This document shows, piece after piece, positions 10,641 through 19,113 of a DNA stretch of 36,746 nucleotides. Position numbers and translations under genes: made by a program. The notes below the pieces were generated by a model. The model did not search any database. It was not told the origin of the DNA and worked only from the letters and a program-made list of their open reading frames with translations. The stretch is from positions 2,586 through 39,331 of the forward strand of contig JAPLTR010000727.1 of NCBI GenBank assembly GCA_026398065.1. Reading direction: 5' to 3'. This DNA comes from Verrucomicrobiota bacterium (GTDB taxonomy: Bacteria > Verrucomicrobiota > Verrucomicrobiia > Opitutales > Opitutaceae). Within the stretch, counting starts at the first letter, position 1. The number at the start of each line of letters is the position of its first letter.

Positions 10641-12167
10641 TCAGCTCTTTTTCTTTTTCGCGCCGCCGCCCTCGGGAAACTCCCGCTTCGGATCCATGGC
10701 GCGCAGGTCCTCCGCCGTCGGCTCCACGCCAAACTGTTTCCAGTAGATTTCCTTGAAGGGGTTGTAGCGCGGCCCGGCCGCCTCCTCGTTGACCATCATG
10801 GGCCGCACCTCGCGCCACCATGCCTCATAGCCGGCCGCGAGCCGGCTCACGACCTCGGGATGTTCCTTGGCCACGTCCCGCTGCTCGCCCGGGTCAGCGG
10901 GCAGATCGAAGAGCTGCCACTGCGGCGTCGCGCCGCCCGCCATCGCCACGATCTTCCAGCGCGCATCGCGCGCCGCGCAGTTCCGGTATTTTGCCAGCGC
11001 CGGGTCGCTGCCCTTCGCCCAGCGGCCCACGTGGGTGAACAGCACCCGGTCGCCCCACGGCGCCTCGCGCTGTTCGAGCAGCGGCACGAGGCTGCGACCC
11101 TCCACCTGCGCCCGGGCCGCCTCGTTCAGTTTCGCCCCGGTGATTTCCGCCAGCGTGGGAAAAATGTCGATGTGCGCCGCCAGCGCCGCGACATCCGCCG
11201 GCCGCCACCGCGCCGGCCAGCGCCAGAACGAGGCGGCGCGCACGCCCCCGAGCCAGGGCGTGCCCTTTTGCGCCCGCATCCCCGCGTTGAAGACCTTCGT
11301 GCCGACCACGCCGCCGTTGTCGTTCATGAAGACGACCAGCGTGTCGCGGGCGATGCCCCACTCGTCGAGCTTCGCCAGCAACCGGCCGACGTTTTCGTCG
11401 ATGTTGTGGATCATCCCGAAAAAATTCGCCGTCGCCTCGTCCGGCGCCTTGCCCCGGTAGAGCGCCGCGTCCTCCGGGCGCGCCGTGTACGGTGCGTGCG
11501 GGGCGTTGGTGGCCACGTAGGCAAAAAAAGGGCCGCCGCGCGCCTTCGCGCCTTCGATCCACTTCGTCGCCTGCGCGAAAAACACGTCGGTGCAGTAGCC
11601 TTTCGTTTTCTCGAAGACACCGTTGTGCAAAATAGCCGGGTCGAAATACGTGTTGCCCGGCGCATCGCCGCACGAACCCGGATACGTCTGACCGATGCCC
11701 CCGCCCCCGTGGATGAACACCTCGTCGAAACCGCGCCGTCCCGGCTGGTAGGCCGCCTCGTCGCCGAGATGCCATTTCCCGAAAATACCCGTGGAATACC
11801 CCGCCGACTTCAGCACCTCCGCCAGCGTCGTCGCCGTCAACGTCAGCCGCTCCCGCTCCAGGATCGTGTGCGTCACGCCGTTCTTGAATTCATGGCGGCC
11901 GGTCATGATCGCGCTCCGGGTCGGCGCGCAGGTCGGGCTCACCTGAAAGTCGGTGAACCGTACACTCTGCGCCCGCAGCGCGTCGAGGTGCGGGGTCTTC
12001 AGCACGGGATTCCCGTGCGCCGAGATGTCACCGTAACCCTGGTCGTCGGTGATGATGAAAAGGATGTTGGGTCGCGCCACGCCCGGGTCCGCCGCCCGGG
12101 CCATGATCGCGCCACACACCGAGATGCCGACAAGGAGGGCCACGACTTTGACAAAAGGGTTCTTCAT
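10641..12167 (-). CDS. Exported type I (formylglycine) sulfatase
   Basis: Arylsulfatase-family hydrolase of 508 residues from the ATG at 12167. The track's extra 118 N-terminal residues lie in the intergenic region and were dropped; the chosen start gives a signal peptide at 1-26 (cleavage near ARA). Metal-binding Asp41-Asp42 lie in ITDDQGYGD. The CxPxR signature CAPTR has Cys80, the residue converted to formylglycine by a maturase, followed by SAIMTGR. GKWHLG (Lys131, His133) and MNDNGG complete the active site. All key residues are present. The tail ends in KKKKS. It is divergent from the GH2 gene, with 166 bases for both promoters, which suggests joint use in sulfated-glycan breakdown. The sulfate position and sugar are not predictable here. 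No sulfatase-maturating enzyme is in the window. Confidence 0.92.
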   Translation of the reverse strand: MKNPFVKVVALLVGISVCGAIMARAADPGVARPNILFIITDDQGYGDISAHGNPVLKTPHLDALRAQSVRFTDFQVSPTCAPTRSAIMTGRHEFKNGVTHTILERERLTLTATTLAEVLKSAGYSTGIFGKWHLGDEAAYQPGRRGFDEVFIHGGGGIGQTYPGSCGDAPGNTYFDPAILHNGVFEKTKGYCTDVFFAQATKWIEGAKARGGPFFAYVATNAPHAPYTARPEDAALYRGKAPDEATANFFGMIHNIDENVGRLLAKLDEWGIARDTLVVFMNDNGGVVGTKVFNAGMRAQKGTPWLGGVRAASFWRWPARWRPADVAALAAHIDIFPTLAEITGAKLNEAARAQVEGRSLVPLLEQREAPWGDRVLFTHVGRWAKGSDPALAKYRNCAARDARWKIVAMAGGATPQWQLFDLPADPGEQRDVAKEHPEVVSRLAAGYEAWWREVRPMMVNEEAAGPRYNPFKEIYWKQFGVEPTAEDLRAMDPKREFPEGGGAKKKKS

Positions 12168-12333
12168 CAGGACAGCGGGGTTGAAAGCCATTCCAGTCCA
12201 CGTCTCACCCGTCACGAAGGCGACCCCATTCTCCACCGCCCGCGCCCATCGCCGCGGAACCCCTGCCCGGCTGTTAACGACATAAGCAGGGACCCACTGG
12301 TGCAGCCTCGCCCGCCGCGCGTAGGATCGGGGC
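12168..12333. promoter_or_regulatory. Divergent promoter region, sulfatase / GH2
   Basis: 166 bases between the divergent starts of the sulfatase and the GH2 gene, so regulation may be shared. An AT-richer patch CTGTTAACGACATAAG lies at about 12270-12285, some 50 bases upstream of the GH2 start, and could be part of its promoter. No symmetrical operator is convincing. Confidence 0.4.
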
Positions 12334-15300
12334 ATGATTCGCTTCAACCCCGCGCGTCCGCTTCGGTGCGCGCTCCTCGCCTCCGCCCTGCTCGCGGCGA
12401 CCCTCTCCGCCGCCGAGCGTCTCACGCTCAATTTCAATCCCGACTGGCGTTTCCTGAAGGACGATCCCGCCGGCGCCTCCGCCCCCGGCTTCGACGACCG
12501 TGCGTGGTCGGTCGTCTCCACGCCACATACTTATAACGACACCGACACCTTCGACAACTGGTCCACGCCCGGCCACCGCGGCGAGCAGATCCAGTGGTCC
12601 GGCCGCACCTGGTACCGCAAGACCTTCACCGCCCCCGCCGCGTGGTCGGGCAAAAAGGTGTTCATCGAGTTCGAAGCCGCGCGCCAGGTCGCGGAGGTCT
12701 ACCTCAACGGCGCTCTCCTCGGGGTGGCCAAGATCGGCTTCACGCCTTTCGGCTTCGACCTCACGCCGCACCTGAAGATCGGCTCCCCCAACGTCCTCGC
12801 CGTGATGACGGACAACCGCTTCATGCGCGATCCCCTCGATCCCGCGACCGCCGCCGAGATCGCGAAGATGAATGGCACCGGCTCGACCGCGCCCGCGCTC
12901 AGCTCCGCCGCCAATCCCAATCTCGCGACGCTCCATGCCGAGATCAACAAGGGCATCCCGGAAAAACTCGAGGACCTCGCCGCCGACCAGATCCCGTGGA
13001 ACAACCCGCACTGGCATCCCGCGCATGGCGGCCTCTACCGCAACGTCCGCCTCATTGTCACCGACCCGCTCCATATTTCGCTCCCGCTCTACTCGTTCCT
13101 CGAGACCGCCGGACCCTACGTCTACGCCACCGACATCACCTCCGCCTCCGCCCAGGTCGGTCTCGAAGTCCCCGTCCAAAACGCCCGCGCCACCGCCGAG
13201 ACGGTCGAACTCCGCGCCGACGTGATCGATGCCGACGGCAAGGTCGCCCTCATTCTGAAACAGACGCAGTCCGTGGCCGCCGGCGCGAAGTCCGACTTCA
13301 AGGTCTCCGCCGCCCTCGCCTCTCCCCGGCTCTGGGAGCCCGCCTATCCCCACCTCTATCGCGTCGTCTGCACCCTTCGCGTGAAGGGCGCGATCGTCGA
13401 CACGACCGAGATCCCCCTCGGCATCCGCGCCGTCCGCTGGGACGTCGCCCAAGGATTCTTCATCAACGGCCAGCACCTCAAGCTCCATGGCTGGGGCCAG
13501 AAGCCCACCAACGAGTGGCCCGGTCTCGGCGCCGCCCTGCCCGACTGGCTGCAGTTCGAAACGCTCAGGCTCATGCACGAGGCGGGCGGCAACTTCGTCC
13601 GCTGGGGTCACACCGCGGCCGGCCCCGCCCAGATCGCCGCGGGCGACCGGCTGGGCCTCATCGCCGACCAGCCCGGCGTTGATGGCGAGGCTGACACCGT
13701 GCGCGCCGCGTGGCAGCTCCGCGTCATGGCGTTTCGCGACACGCTGATTTATTTCCGCAACCATCCGTCGATTCTTTCCTGGGAAGGCGGCAACCAGAAG
13801 GTCACCCGCGAGCACGCGAAGGAACTCCGCACCCTGATGGACAAATATGATCCGCACGGCGGCCGCGCCTACACGCACCGTCGCGCCGACCAGATCACGG
13901 CCGAGTTCATGGACATCGGCATCGGCACCGAGGGCGGGCGCGAGATCGCCAAGCTCCCGGTCTTCGAGGGCGAATACGACCGCGAGGAGGCCCCGCGCCG
14001 CGTGTGGGACAACGCCTCGCCGCCCAATTTTGGCTATCCCGAGGCGAAGGGCCAGACTTACCAGCTCACGTCCGAGCAGTTCGCCGCGAATCAGGTCAAC
14101 CACTACATGAAGAAGCTCGGCGCGCCCGAGCACAGCGGCGGCGCCAACTGGATCTTCTCCGACTCGACCAGCGGCGGTCGCGTCGCCGTCGAGGTCGCCC
14201 GCGCCAGCGGCGAGGTCGATGGCGTCCGCCTCCCCAAGGAAGCTTACTGGGTCTGCGCCGCGATGTGGCGCTCCGACCCGCAGGTCCACGTGATCGGCCA
14301 CTGGACCTATCCGGCCGGCACGAAGAAGAACGTCTACGTCGCCTCCAACGCGGAGGCCGTCGAGCTCTTCCTCAACGGCCGATCCCTCGGCCTCGGCAAG
14401 GTCTCCGACAAGTATCTCTTCACGTTCGCCGACATCGCTTACGAGCCCGGCGAAATCAAGGCCGTCGCCACCACCGCCGGCAAGAAGGTCGCCACCCAGT
14501 CGAAGCACACCGCCGGCCCCGCCGTCGCCCTCCGTCTCACGGCCATCACCGCCCCCGGCGGGCTCCGCGCGGACGGCTCCGACGTCGCTCTGATCGATGT
14601 CGAGGTCATCGACGCGCAGGGCAACCGCTGCCCGACCGTGCAGCAGCGCGCCGATTTCGAGACCTCCGGTCCCGCCGTCTGGCGCGGCGGCTACAACAGC
14701 GGAAAGATCAATTCGGTGAACAATACCTACCTCGACCTCGAGGCCGGCATCAACCGTGTCGCCGTCCGCACCACCCGCACGGCCGGACCGATCACAGTCC
14801 GCGCCAGCAGCGAGGGCCTCAAGCCCGCGAGCCTCACGCTCACCTCGGTGCGGTTCCCGGCCGACAATGGTTTGACCGCGACGCCGCCTGTCATGCCCGC
14901 CGTCGCGCTGCCGAAGAACGCTCCGGTGCGCACCTTCGACGCCTCGTTCGCCGCCGCCGCGAAGCCCACCGCCACGAAGAAATCCGCCCTCCTCGGCCAG
15001 TTCATCAAGACCCTCAACTACACCGGGCCCAACGCCTCCATCGTCCACGTCGAGACCAAGGCCCAGAACGGCAAATCCGTCTATGTCGACCGCGCCTACA
15101 CCTTCAGCGACCTTCCCGCCGCACTGGCCGGAGCCGACTGGCTCCAGATCGCCGACGACGACCAGCGCTACAGTGCGGTCGATCTCATCGAGTTCGCCGT
15201 GGGCGGCGGCACCACGGTCACCGTCGCCCACGACGACCGCGCGCCCCTGCCCGGCTGGCTCACGAAACAGTTCCAGGCCACGGGCCAGGCCATCACGGTG

Positions 15301-15423
15301 AACGGCGCGCCGATGAAGCTCTTCCAGCGCAGCATGGCGAAGGACGGCAGCCTCACGCTCGGATCGAACACCGACGGCGCGCCCGTCGTGGCCAATCACT
15401 ACATCGTCTTCGTGGGCAAGTAA
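12334..15423 (+). CDS. Exported multidomain GH2 glycoside hydrolase
   Basis: Beta-galactosidase-superfamily enzyme of 1029 residues. It has a signal peptide at 1-26, then a jelly-roll sugar-binding domain (about 35-240; RTWYRKTF, VYLNGALLG), an Ig-like domain (about 250-365) and a TIM barrel (about 370-660). After these come a DUF4982-like domain (VELFLNGRSLG, about 670-715), an Ig/GH2-C5-like domain (about 725-845), and a final domain of about 150 residues (from about residue 880; GPNASIVHVETKAQNG) that I do not recognise securely. The likely nucleophile is Glu547 in PVFEGEYD. The usual acid/base motif GNE reads GNQ (Gln488) in ILSWEGGNQKV, with Glu484 four residues earlier. It is divergent from the sulfatase and followed by a beta-propeller gene 123 bases downstream. 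The substrate is probably a beta-linked hexose or uronide, unspecified. Confidence 0.9.
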   Translation: MIRFNPARPLRCALLASALLAATLSAAERLTLNFNPDWRFLKDDPAGASAPGFDDRAWSVVSTPHTYNDTDTFDNWSTPGHRGEQIQWSGRTWYRKTFTAPAAWSGKKVFIEFEAARQVAEVYLNGALLGVAKIGFTPFGFDLTPHLKIGSPNVLAVMTDNRFMRDPLDPATAAEIAKMNGTGSTAPALSSAANPNLATLHAEINKGIPEKLEDLAADQIPWNNPHWHPAHGGLYRNVRLIVTDPLHISLPLYSFLETAGPYVYATDITSASAQVGLEVPVQNARATAETVELRADVIDADGKVALILKQTQSVAAGAKSDFKVSAALASPRLWEPAYPHLYRVVCTLRVKGAIVDTTEIPLGIRAVRWDVAQGFFINGQHLKLHGWGQKPTNEWPGLGAALPDWLQFETLRLMHEAGGNFVRWGHTAAGPAQIAAGDRLGLIADQPGVDGEADTVRAAWQLRVMAFRDTLIYFRNHPSILSWEGGNQKVTREHAKELRTLMDKYDPHGGRAYTHRRADQITAEFMDIGIGTEGGREIAKLPVFEGEYDREEAPRRVWDNASPPNFGYPEAKGQTYQLTSEQFAANQVNHYMKKLGAPEHSGGANWIFSDSTSGGRVAVEVARASGEVDGVRLPKEAYWVCAAMWRSDPQVHVIGHWTYPAGTKKNVYVASNAEAVELFLNGRSLGLGKVSDKYLFTFADIAYEPGEIKAVATTAGKKVATQSKHTAGPAVALRLTAITAPGGLRADGSDVALIDVEVIDAQGNRCPTVQQRADFETSGPAVWRGGYNSGKINSVNNTYLDLEAGINRVAVRTTRTAGPITVRASSEGLKPASLTLTSVRFPADNGLTATPPVMPAVALPKNAPVRTFDASFAAAAKPTATKKSALLGQFIKTLNYTGPNASIVHVETKAQNGKSVYVDRAYTFSDLPAALAGADWLQIADDDQRYSAVDLIEFAVGGGTTVTVAHDDRAPLPGWLTKQFQATGQAITVNGAPMKLFQRSMAKDGSLTLGSNTDGAPVVANHYIVFVGK

Positions 15424-15495
15424 CGCGCCCGCAAGCGGACGGTCTGAGCGGGGGAGGCTCGTGTTCTCCGCCAGGGAACGGTTAACTTGGTGAAT

Positions 15496-15525
15496 CGCGC
15501 GGCGCTCGCTCCGGCAGGCCGCGCG
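15496..15525. repeat. GC-rich inverted repeat upstream of the propeller gene
   Basis: CGCGCGGC (15496-15503) and GCCGCGCG (15518-15525) are perfect 8-bp arms around a 14-base loop, ending 21 bases before the ATG at 15547. It may be a weak terminator for GH2, a leader hairpin or a remnant of an intergenic repeat. There is no T tract. The trailing GCGCGGCTCCT recurs in the spacer near 29555, which hints at a dispersed element. Confidence 0.35.
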
Positions 15526-15546
15526 GCTCCTACCCGTACCACCCCC

Positions 15547-16605
15547 ATGACTACCCCGCTTCGCCTCGCCGTGTTCGGAATGGCGCTGGCCTGCTTCGCG
15601 CACGGCCAGACGCCCAAGGCTGCCGATCTCCCCTACCCCAGTCCGCCCGCCACGCTCCCCGGGCGCGGTCTCGCCCAGCACGATTTCCTCTACAGCGGCG
15701 AGTGGGACACGCGGAAGGAGGTCTGCACGATGTTCCTCGTCCGCGGCGGCAAGGTCGTGTGGACCTACCCGATTCCGCGCAAGGACGAGACCAACGGACA
15801 GGAGAGCGAATACTCCGACATGCACCGCCTCTCCAACGGCGACATCGTCTTCGCGTACAAGACCGGCTGGCGCAAAATCTCCGCCGACGGCAAAACGATC
15901 TTCGACTACAAATGCCCGCAGATCGGCACCACCCCCGAGGGCAAACCCATCTGGTCCGAGTGCCATTCCGCGCAGCCCATCGGCGCGGACAAGGTGCTGT
16001 TCATGCAAAACGGCCTCCCGGCGAAACTCCTGCTCTTCAACCTCGCTTCAGGGAAGATTGAGATGGAGCACGCGATGCGCACGAAGGAGCCGGTCGACGC
16101 CCGGTCGATCCACGGCCAGTTTCGCAACGTGCGGATGACCGCCGCCGGCACCTACCTCATCTCGCACATGAACCTCGGGAAGGTCATCGAATACGACCAG
16201 AGCTGGAAGGAGATCTGGTCCTGCGACGCCCCATCCGTCTGGCACGCCGTCCGGCTCAAGAACGGCAATACGCTCACCGCGGGCAACCAGCACGCCTTCG
16301 CGCGCGAGATCGATCCGGCAGGAAAGATCGTCTGGGAACTCAAGGACGGCGACCTGCCCGGCCTCAAGCTCAACAGCGTCCACCAGGCGATCCGTCTCGC
16401 GAACGGCAACACGGTGATCTGCAACTGGACCGCCGGCGTCAAAAAGCCCGACTGGCCGAAGATTGTCCAGGTCATCGAGGTGACGCCCGGCAAGCAAGTC
16501 GTCTGGGCCCTCAATGAGTGGACCCAGCCCGACCTCGGGCCCGCGTCCTGTATCCAGTTGTTGGATGAACCGGGCGTCCCGGAGAACCGCGAGCTGATGC
16601 GCTGA
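15547..16605 (+). CDS. Exported beta-propeller (PQQ-like) protein of unknown function
   Basis: 352 residues from ATG 15547; the track's upstream start adds 20 low-complexity residues. A signal peptide covers 1-20 (ending AHGQ). The body is a chain of propeller-like blades marked by repeated RLxNGNxx strands (HRLSNGDIVFAY, VRLKNGNTLTAG, IRLANGNTVICNW), each followed by an IxPxGKxVWE-like strand. This is the layout of PQQ-type or arylsulfotransferase-like propellers. I do not see PQQ ligands or a catalytic motif I can name. Its position directly after GH2 on the same strand suggests a carbohydrate-binding or isomerase/lyase-like role outside the cytoplasm, but that is guesswork. The gene ends 16 bases from the convergent glycosyltransferase stop. 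Confidence 0.8.
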   Translation: MTTPLRLAVFGMALACFAHGQTPKAADLPYPSPPATLPGRGLAQHDFLYSGEWDTRKEVCTMFLVRGGKVVWTYPIPRKDETNGQESEYSDMHRLSNGDIVFAYKTGWRKISADGKTIFDYKCPQIGTTPEGKPIWSECHSAQPIGADKVLFMQNGLPAKLLLFNLASGKIEMEHAMRTKEPVDARSIHGQFRNVRMTAAGTYLISHMNLGKVIEYDQSWKEIWSCDAPSVWHAVRLKNGNTLTAGNQHAFAREIDPAGKIVWELKDGDLPGLKLNSVHQAIRLANGNTVICNWTAGVKKPDWPKIVQVIEVTPGKQVVWALNEWTQPDLGPASCIQLLDEPGVPENRELMR

Positions 16606-16621
16606 GGCGGAGGCGTGGCGC

Positions 16622-18949
16622 TCAGGGACGGCGCGAGGCCTTCAGCCGCAGTCGCTCGGCTTCGTCGAAATGGTCCGCGGCCTCCAGGTTGCGGCCCAGC
16701 GAACGGAGGATCTGCGCGAGATTCGAGTGCGCATCGATGAAATCGGGGCGCAGCCGGAGGGCGTGCTGAAACTCCCCCACCGCCTCGGGCAGCCGGCCGA
16801 GCGTCGCCAGGGCCACGGCCAGATTGCCCCGGAGTTCGGGATCGTCGGGCGCCACGCGCACGCCGGCCTGAAACCGGGCCAGTGCCTCGTCCCACCGGCC
16901 CGCCTGCGCAAGGGCGTTGCCGAGGATCGCGTACGGCGCGGGGGCTGCGGGATCGAGGCGCACGACCTCCTCAAACTGGGCGATCGCCTCGGGCAGGCGG
17001 CCGGCGCGCGCGAGGGTCGCGCCATAGTCGTGACGGATCTTCGCGGAGCCGGGGGCGAACCGGACGGCCTCGGCGAAACTCGCCAGCGCGTCCGCCCGCC
17101 GGCCGGCGGCCTCGAGCGCCATGCCTCGGCTGCGGTGGGCCTCGGCAAAGTCCGGCTTGAACTTCAGCGCCTCGTCGTAGCGGGCGAGGGCCTCGGGGAT
17201 GCGGCCGAGGTTGCGGAGGGCGTTGCCCAGATTGCCGTGCGCCGCGGCATCGGTCGGGCTGATCCGGACCGCGCGCTCGAAACAGGCGAGCGCCTCGGCC
17301 GGACGGCCCCGCTCCATGAGCTCGCAGCCGAGATTGTTGAGCGCCGAGGCGTACTCCGGCTTCAGCTTCAGCGCCTGCTCATAATGCGCGATGGCCTCGT
17401 CGATCCGGCCGACGCTGCGCAGGGCGTTCCCGAGATTGTTGTGCACCTCGGGATAGTCCGGCTTCAGCCGGAGCGCGCGCTCCAGGAGCGGAATGGCCGC
17501 CGACGCCTGGCCGATGACGACCAGCTCGCAGCCGAGGTCGTTGTGGGTCGGCGCATCGTCCGGGCGAAGCTGGAGGCCGCGGCGAAAACAGAGGATGGCC
17601 TCGCGATGCCGCCCCTGCTTCATGAGGACGTCGCCGAGATTGGCCCAGGCCATGAAGGCCCCGGGATTCCGCTCGAGCGTGGCCCGCCAGAGCGCCTCGC
17701 TGCTCAGGTACTCCCGGGACTCGCGCCACGTCAGGACGGCGAGGGTCCCGAGCACGGCCGCGGGAAAGACCAGCCGAAAACGGGCGGCGGCGGCGGGCAG
17801 GCGTTCGCCCAGCCAGGCGAGCCCCGCTCCCGCCAGGGCCAGCGGGGCCATGCTCGCGAGGTATTGAAAATGGTCGCCGACGAAGGAATAGCGGAAGAAG
17901 TAGACGCTGAAGAAACCCAGGACCGGAAACAGCAACGCGCCGAAGAAAACCGCGGCGATCAACACCGGCCGCAGCGCCGTGCCCCGCCGCCACCAGAGCA
18001 GCGCCAACAACCCGAGAGCGGCGGCGAGCGGGGCAAAGGCCAGCGGGCTCGCGGTGTCGATCGACCACCGCGGATAGATGAAGATGAGATCGGCGGGCCA
18101 GACCAGTTTGCCGAGGTAGAACCAGAACACGCGACCCGCGATGGCGAAACGCTCCGGCCACGTCTGCGCCCACTCCGCGCCCTCCGCGCCGGAGTGGACC
18201 CGCTGCTCCCAGATCGTCCACCCAGCGGCGAGGGCGGAGAGCGCAAAAAAGGGTGCGAGCGACCCCAGATCCCGCCACGTGAGGCGCTCGCGACGCCACC
18301 AGGTGAGCAAGGCCAGCGCCTCGGGGAGCATGACGGTCGATGGTTTGCTGAGGATCGCGAGGCCGGCAAAGAGGAGGGCGAGCGCGCAGGGCCGGTGGCT
18401 GCGAGCGTCAGCGAGTGGCGGTCCGTCCACTCGCTCACGCTCGCGGCCACCCAATCCGATCCATCGCAGCCAGGCCCAGATCGCCGCCAGAAAGAACACG
18501 GCGGACTGGGTGTTCTTCAGTTCGCAGATCCAAGCGACCGACTCGACCTGCACGGGATGGAGCGCCCAGAGGGCCGCGCCGAGCCAGGCGCCGGGGACGC
18601 TCAGCAGCAGGAGCACGCGCCAGAGCAAGATCGCCGCGAGCGCGTGGCAGCCGAGGGTGACGAGGTGATAGCCGAGGGGATTGAGGCCCCAGAGCGCGTG
18701 CTGGACCCAGAAGTTCGTCAGGACGAGCGGGAAGTAGTTCGCCCGGGCGGAGGTCCAAATTTCCGTCAGGCCCAGTGGACCGATGATCGTCGGGTTGGCG
18801 GTGACGTGCAGATCGTCGTCCCACAGGAAATCGCCCCGCAGGGAGACCCAGTAGGCGGCGACGAGGGCGGCGACCAGCACCGCACCCAGCACGAACGGGC
18901 GCCCCAGGAGGGGACGGGCGGGCGGCGATTCGGAGCGGGGTGGACGCAT
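16622..18949 (-). CDS. Polytopic GT-C/TMTC-like glycosyltransferase with ten TPRs
   Basis: Integral membrane protein of 775 residues. I prefer ATG 18949 to the track's GTG at 18970. The N-terminal half (about 20-400) has around ten hydrophobic helices. The first loop carries FLWDDDLHVTANP, the acidic motif typical of GT-C glycosyltransferases that use lipid-linked sugars. ALHPVQVESVAWI further on is characteristic of TMTC/ArnT-like proteins. The C-terminal half is ten consecutive 34-residue tetratricopeptide repeats (NLGNALRxxGRxxEAxxxYxxALxLxP), likely periplasmic and protein-binding. The family adds sugars to proteins; the acceptor here is unknown. A 56-base palindromic element lies inside the gene and encodes the charged loop GRERERVDGPPLADARSHRP between two helices. 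The terminator of the upstream receptor gene ends about 25 bases before the start codon. Confidence 0.85.
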   Translation of the reverse strand: MRPPRSESPPARPLLGRPFVLGAVLVAALVAAYWVSLRGDFLWDDDLHVTANPTIIGPLGLTEIWTSARANYFPLVLTNFWVQHALWGLNPLGYHLVTLGCHALAAILLWRVLLLLSVPGAWLGAALWALHPVQVESVAWICELKNTQSAVFFLAAIWAWLRWIGLGGRERERVDGPPLADARSHRPCALALLFAGLAILSKPSTVMLPEALALLTWWRRERLTWRDLGSLAPFFALSALAAGWTIWEQRVHSGAEGAEWAQTWPERFAIAGRVFWFYLGKLVWPADLIFIYPRWSIDTASPLAFAPLAAALGLLALLWWRRGTALRPVLIAAVFFGALLFPVLGFFSVYFFRYSFVGDHFQYLASMAPLALAGAGLAWLGERLPAAAARFRLVFPAAVLGTLAVLTWRESREYLSSEALWRATLERNPGAFMAWANLGDVLMKQGRHREAILCFRRGLQLRPDDAPTHNDLGCELVVIGQASAAIPLLERALRLKPDYPEVHNNLGNALRSVGRIDEAIAHYEQALKLKPEYASALNNLGCELMERGRPAEALACFERAVRISPTDAAAHGNLGNALRNLGRIPEALARYDEALKFKPDFAEAHRSRGMALEAAGRRADALASFAEAVRFAPGSAKIRHDYGATLARAGRLPEAIAQFEEVVRLDPAAPAPYAILGNALAQAGRWDEALARFQAGVRVAPDDPELRGNLAVALATLGRLPEAVGEFQHALRLRPDFIDAHSNLAQILRSLGRNLEAADHFDEAERLRLKASRRP
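18395..18450. repeat. Palindromic REP-like element inside the glycosyltransferase gene
   Basis: Two 24-base arms (18395-18418 and 18427-18450) are reverse complements with two mismatches, separated by the 8-base loop CGGTCCGT. The arm core is GCGAGCGTCAGCGAGTGG. The 56 bases lie wholly within the coding frame without breaking it, in a region that encodes a hydrophilic loop between membrane helices. A perfect-length stem in a coding region is unlikely by codon use alone. Confidence 0.7.
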
Positions 18950-18974
18950 GCAGTGCGAAGTGGAGCGCACCGAT

Positions 18975-19002
18975 AAAAAAGCGCCAGCCCGAAGGCTGGC
19001 GC
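18975..19002 (-). terminator. Intrinsic terminator of receptor 1 (UUCG tetraloop)
   Basis: Read on the minus strand: GCGCCAGCC, loop TTCG, GGCTGGCGC, then six T. A 9-bp GC stem, a stable UUCG loop and a U tract make a textbook intrinsic terminator, 112 bases after the receptor stop. It ends about 25 bases before the glycosyltransferase ATG. Confidence 0.9.
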
Positions 19003-19064
19003 TGCGCAGGCGGAATCAAACCTGTCCTGGCGAGAAACCGCGACCTGCGCGGCGACGAAGCCTT

Positions 19065-19109
19065 CCAGCTGGATCGCCACGGCGCGCGTCGCGCGCCTCG
19101 CGATGACAG
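19065..19109. repeat. Dispersed-repeat-like palindromic sequence
   Basis: On the minus strand it reads CTGTCATCGCGAGG, then a GC-rich core, then CGTGGCGATCCAGC. The core GGCGCGCG-T-CGCGCGCC (19081-19097) is a perfect inverted repeat. The outline resembles the widespread bacterial interspersed repeat beginning GTCATTGCGAGG and ending GTGGCAATCCAG. It lies between the receptor 1 stop and its terminator. Only one copy is in this window, so repeat status is from memory of the motif. Confidence 0.5.
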
Positions 19110-19113
19110 AACG

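Noticed and set aside
12168-12521. 118-residue N-terminal extension of the sulfatase
   Set aside because: It would overlap the GH2 start and divergent promoter region and lacks a signal peptide at its N-terminus; the ATG at 12167 gives a normal signal peptide.
12274-15484. GTTAAC sites upstream of GH2 and of the propeller gene as a shared operator
   Set aside because: A six-base site is expected a few times in a window of this size and the flanking bases do not agree.
12274-16008. 1244-residue minus-strand ORF opposite GH2
   Set aside because: Shadow of the GH2 and propeller genes; repetitive acidic/Gly-rich translation without domain features.
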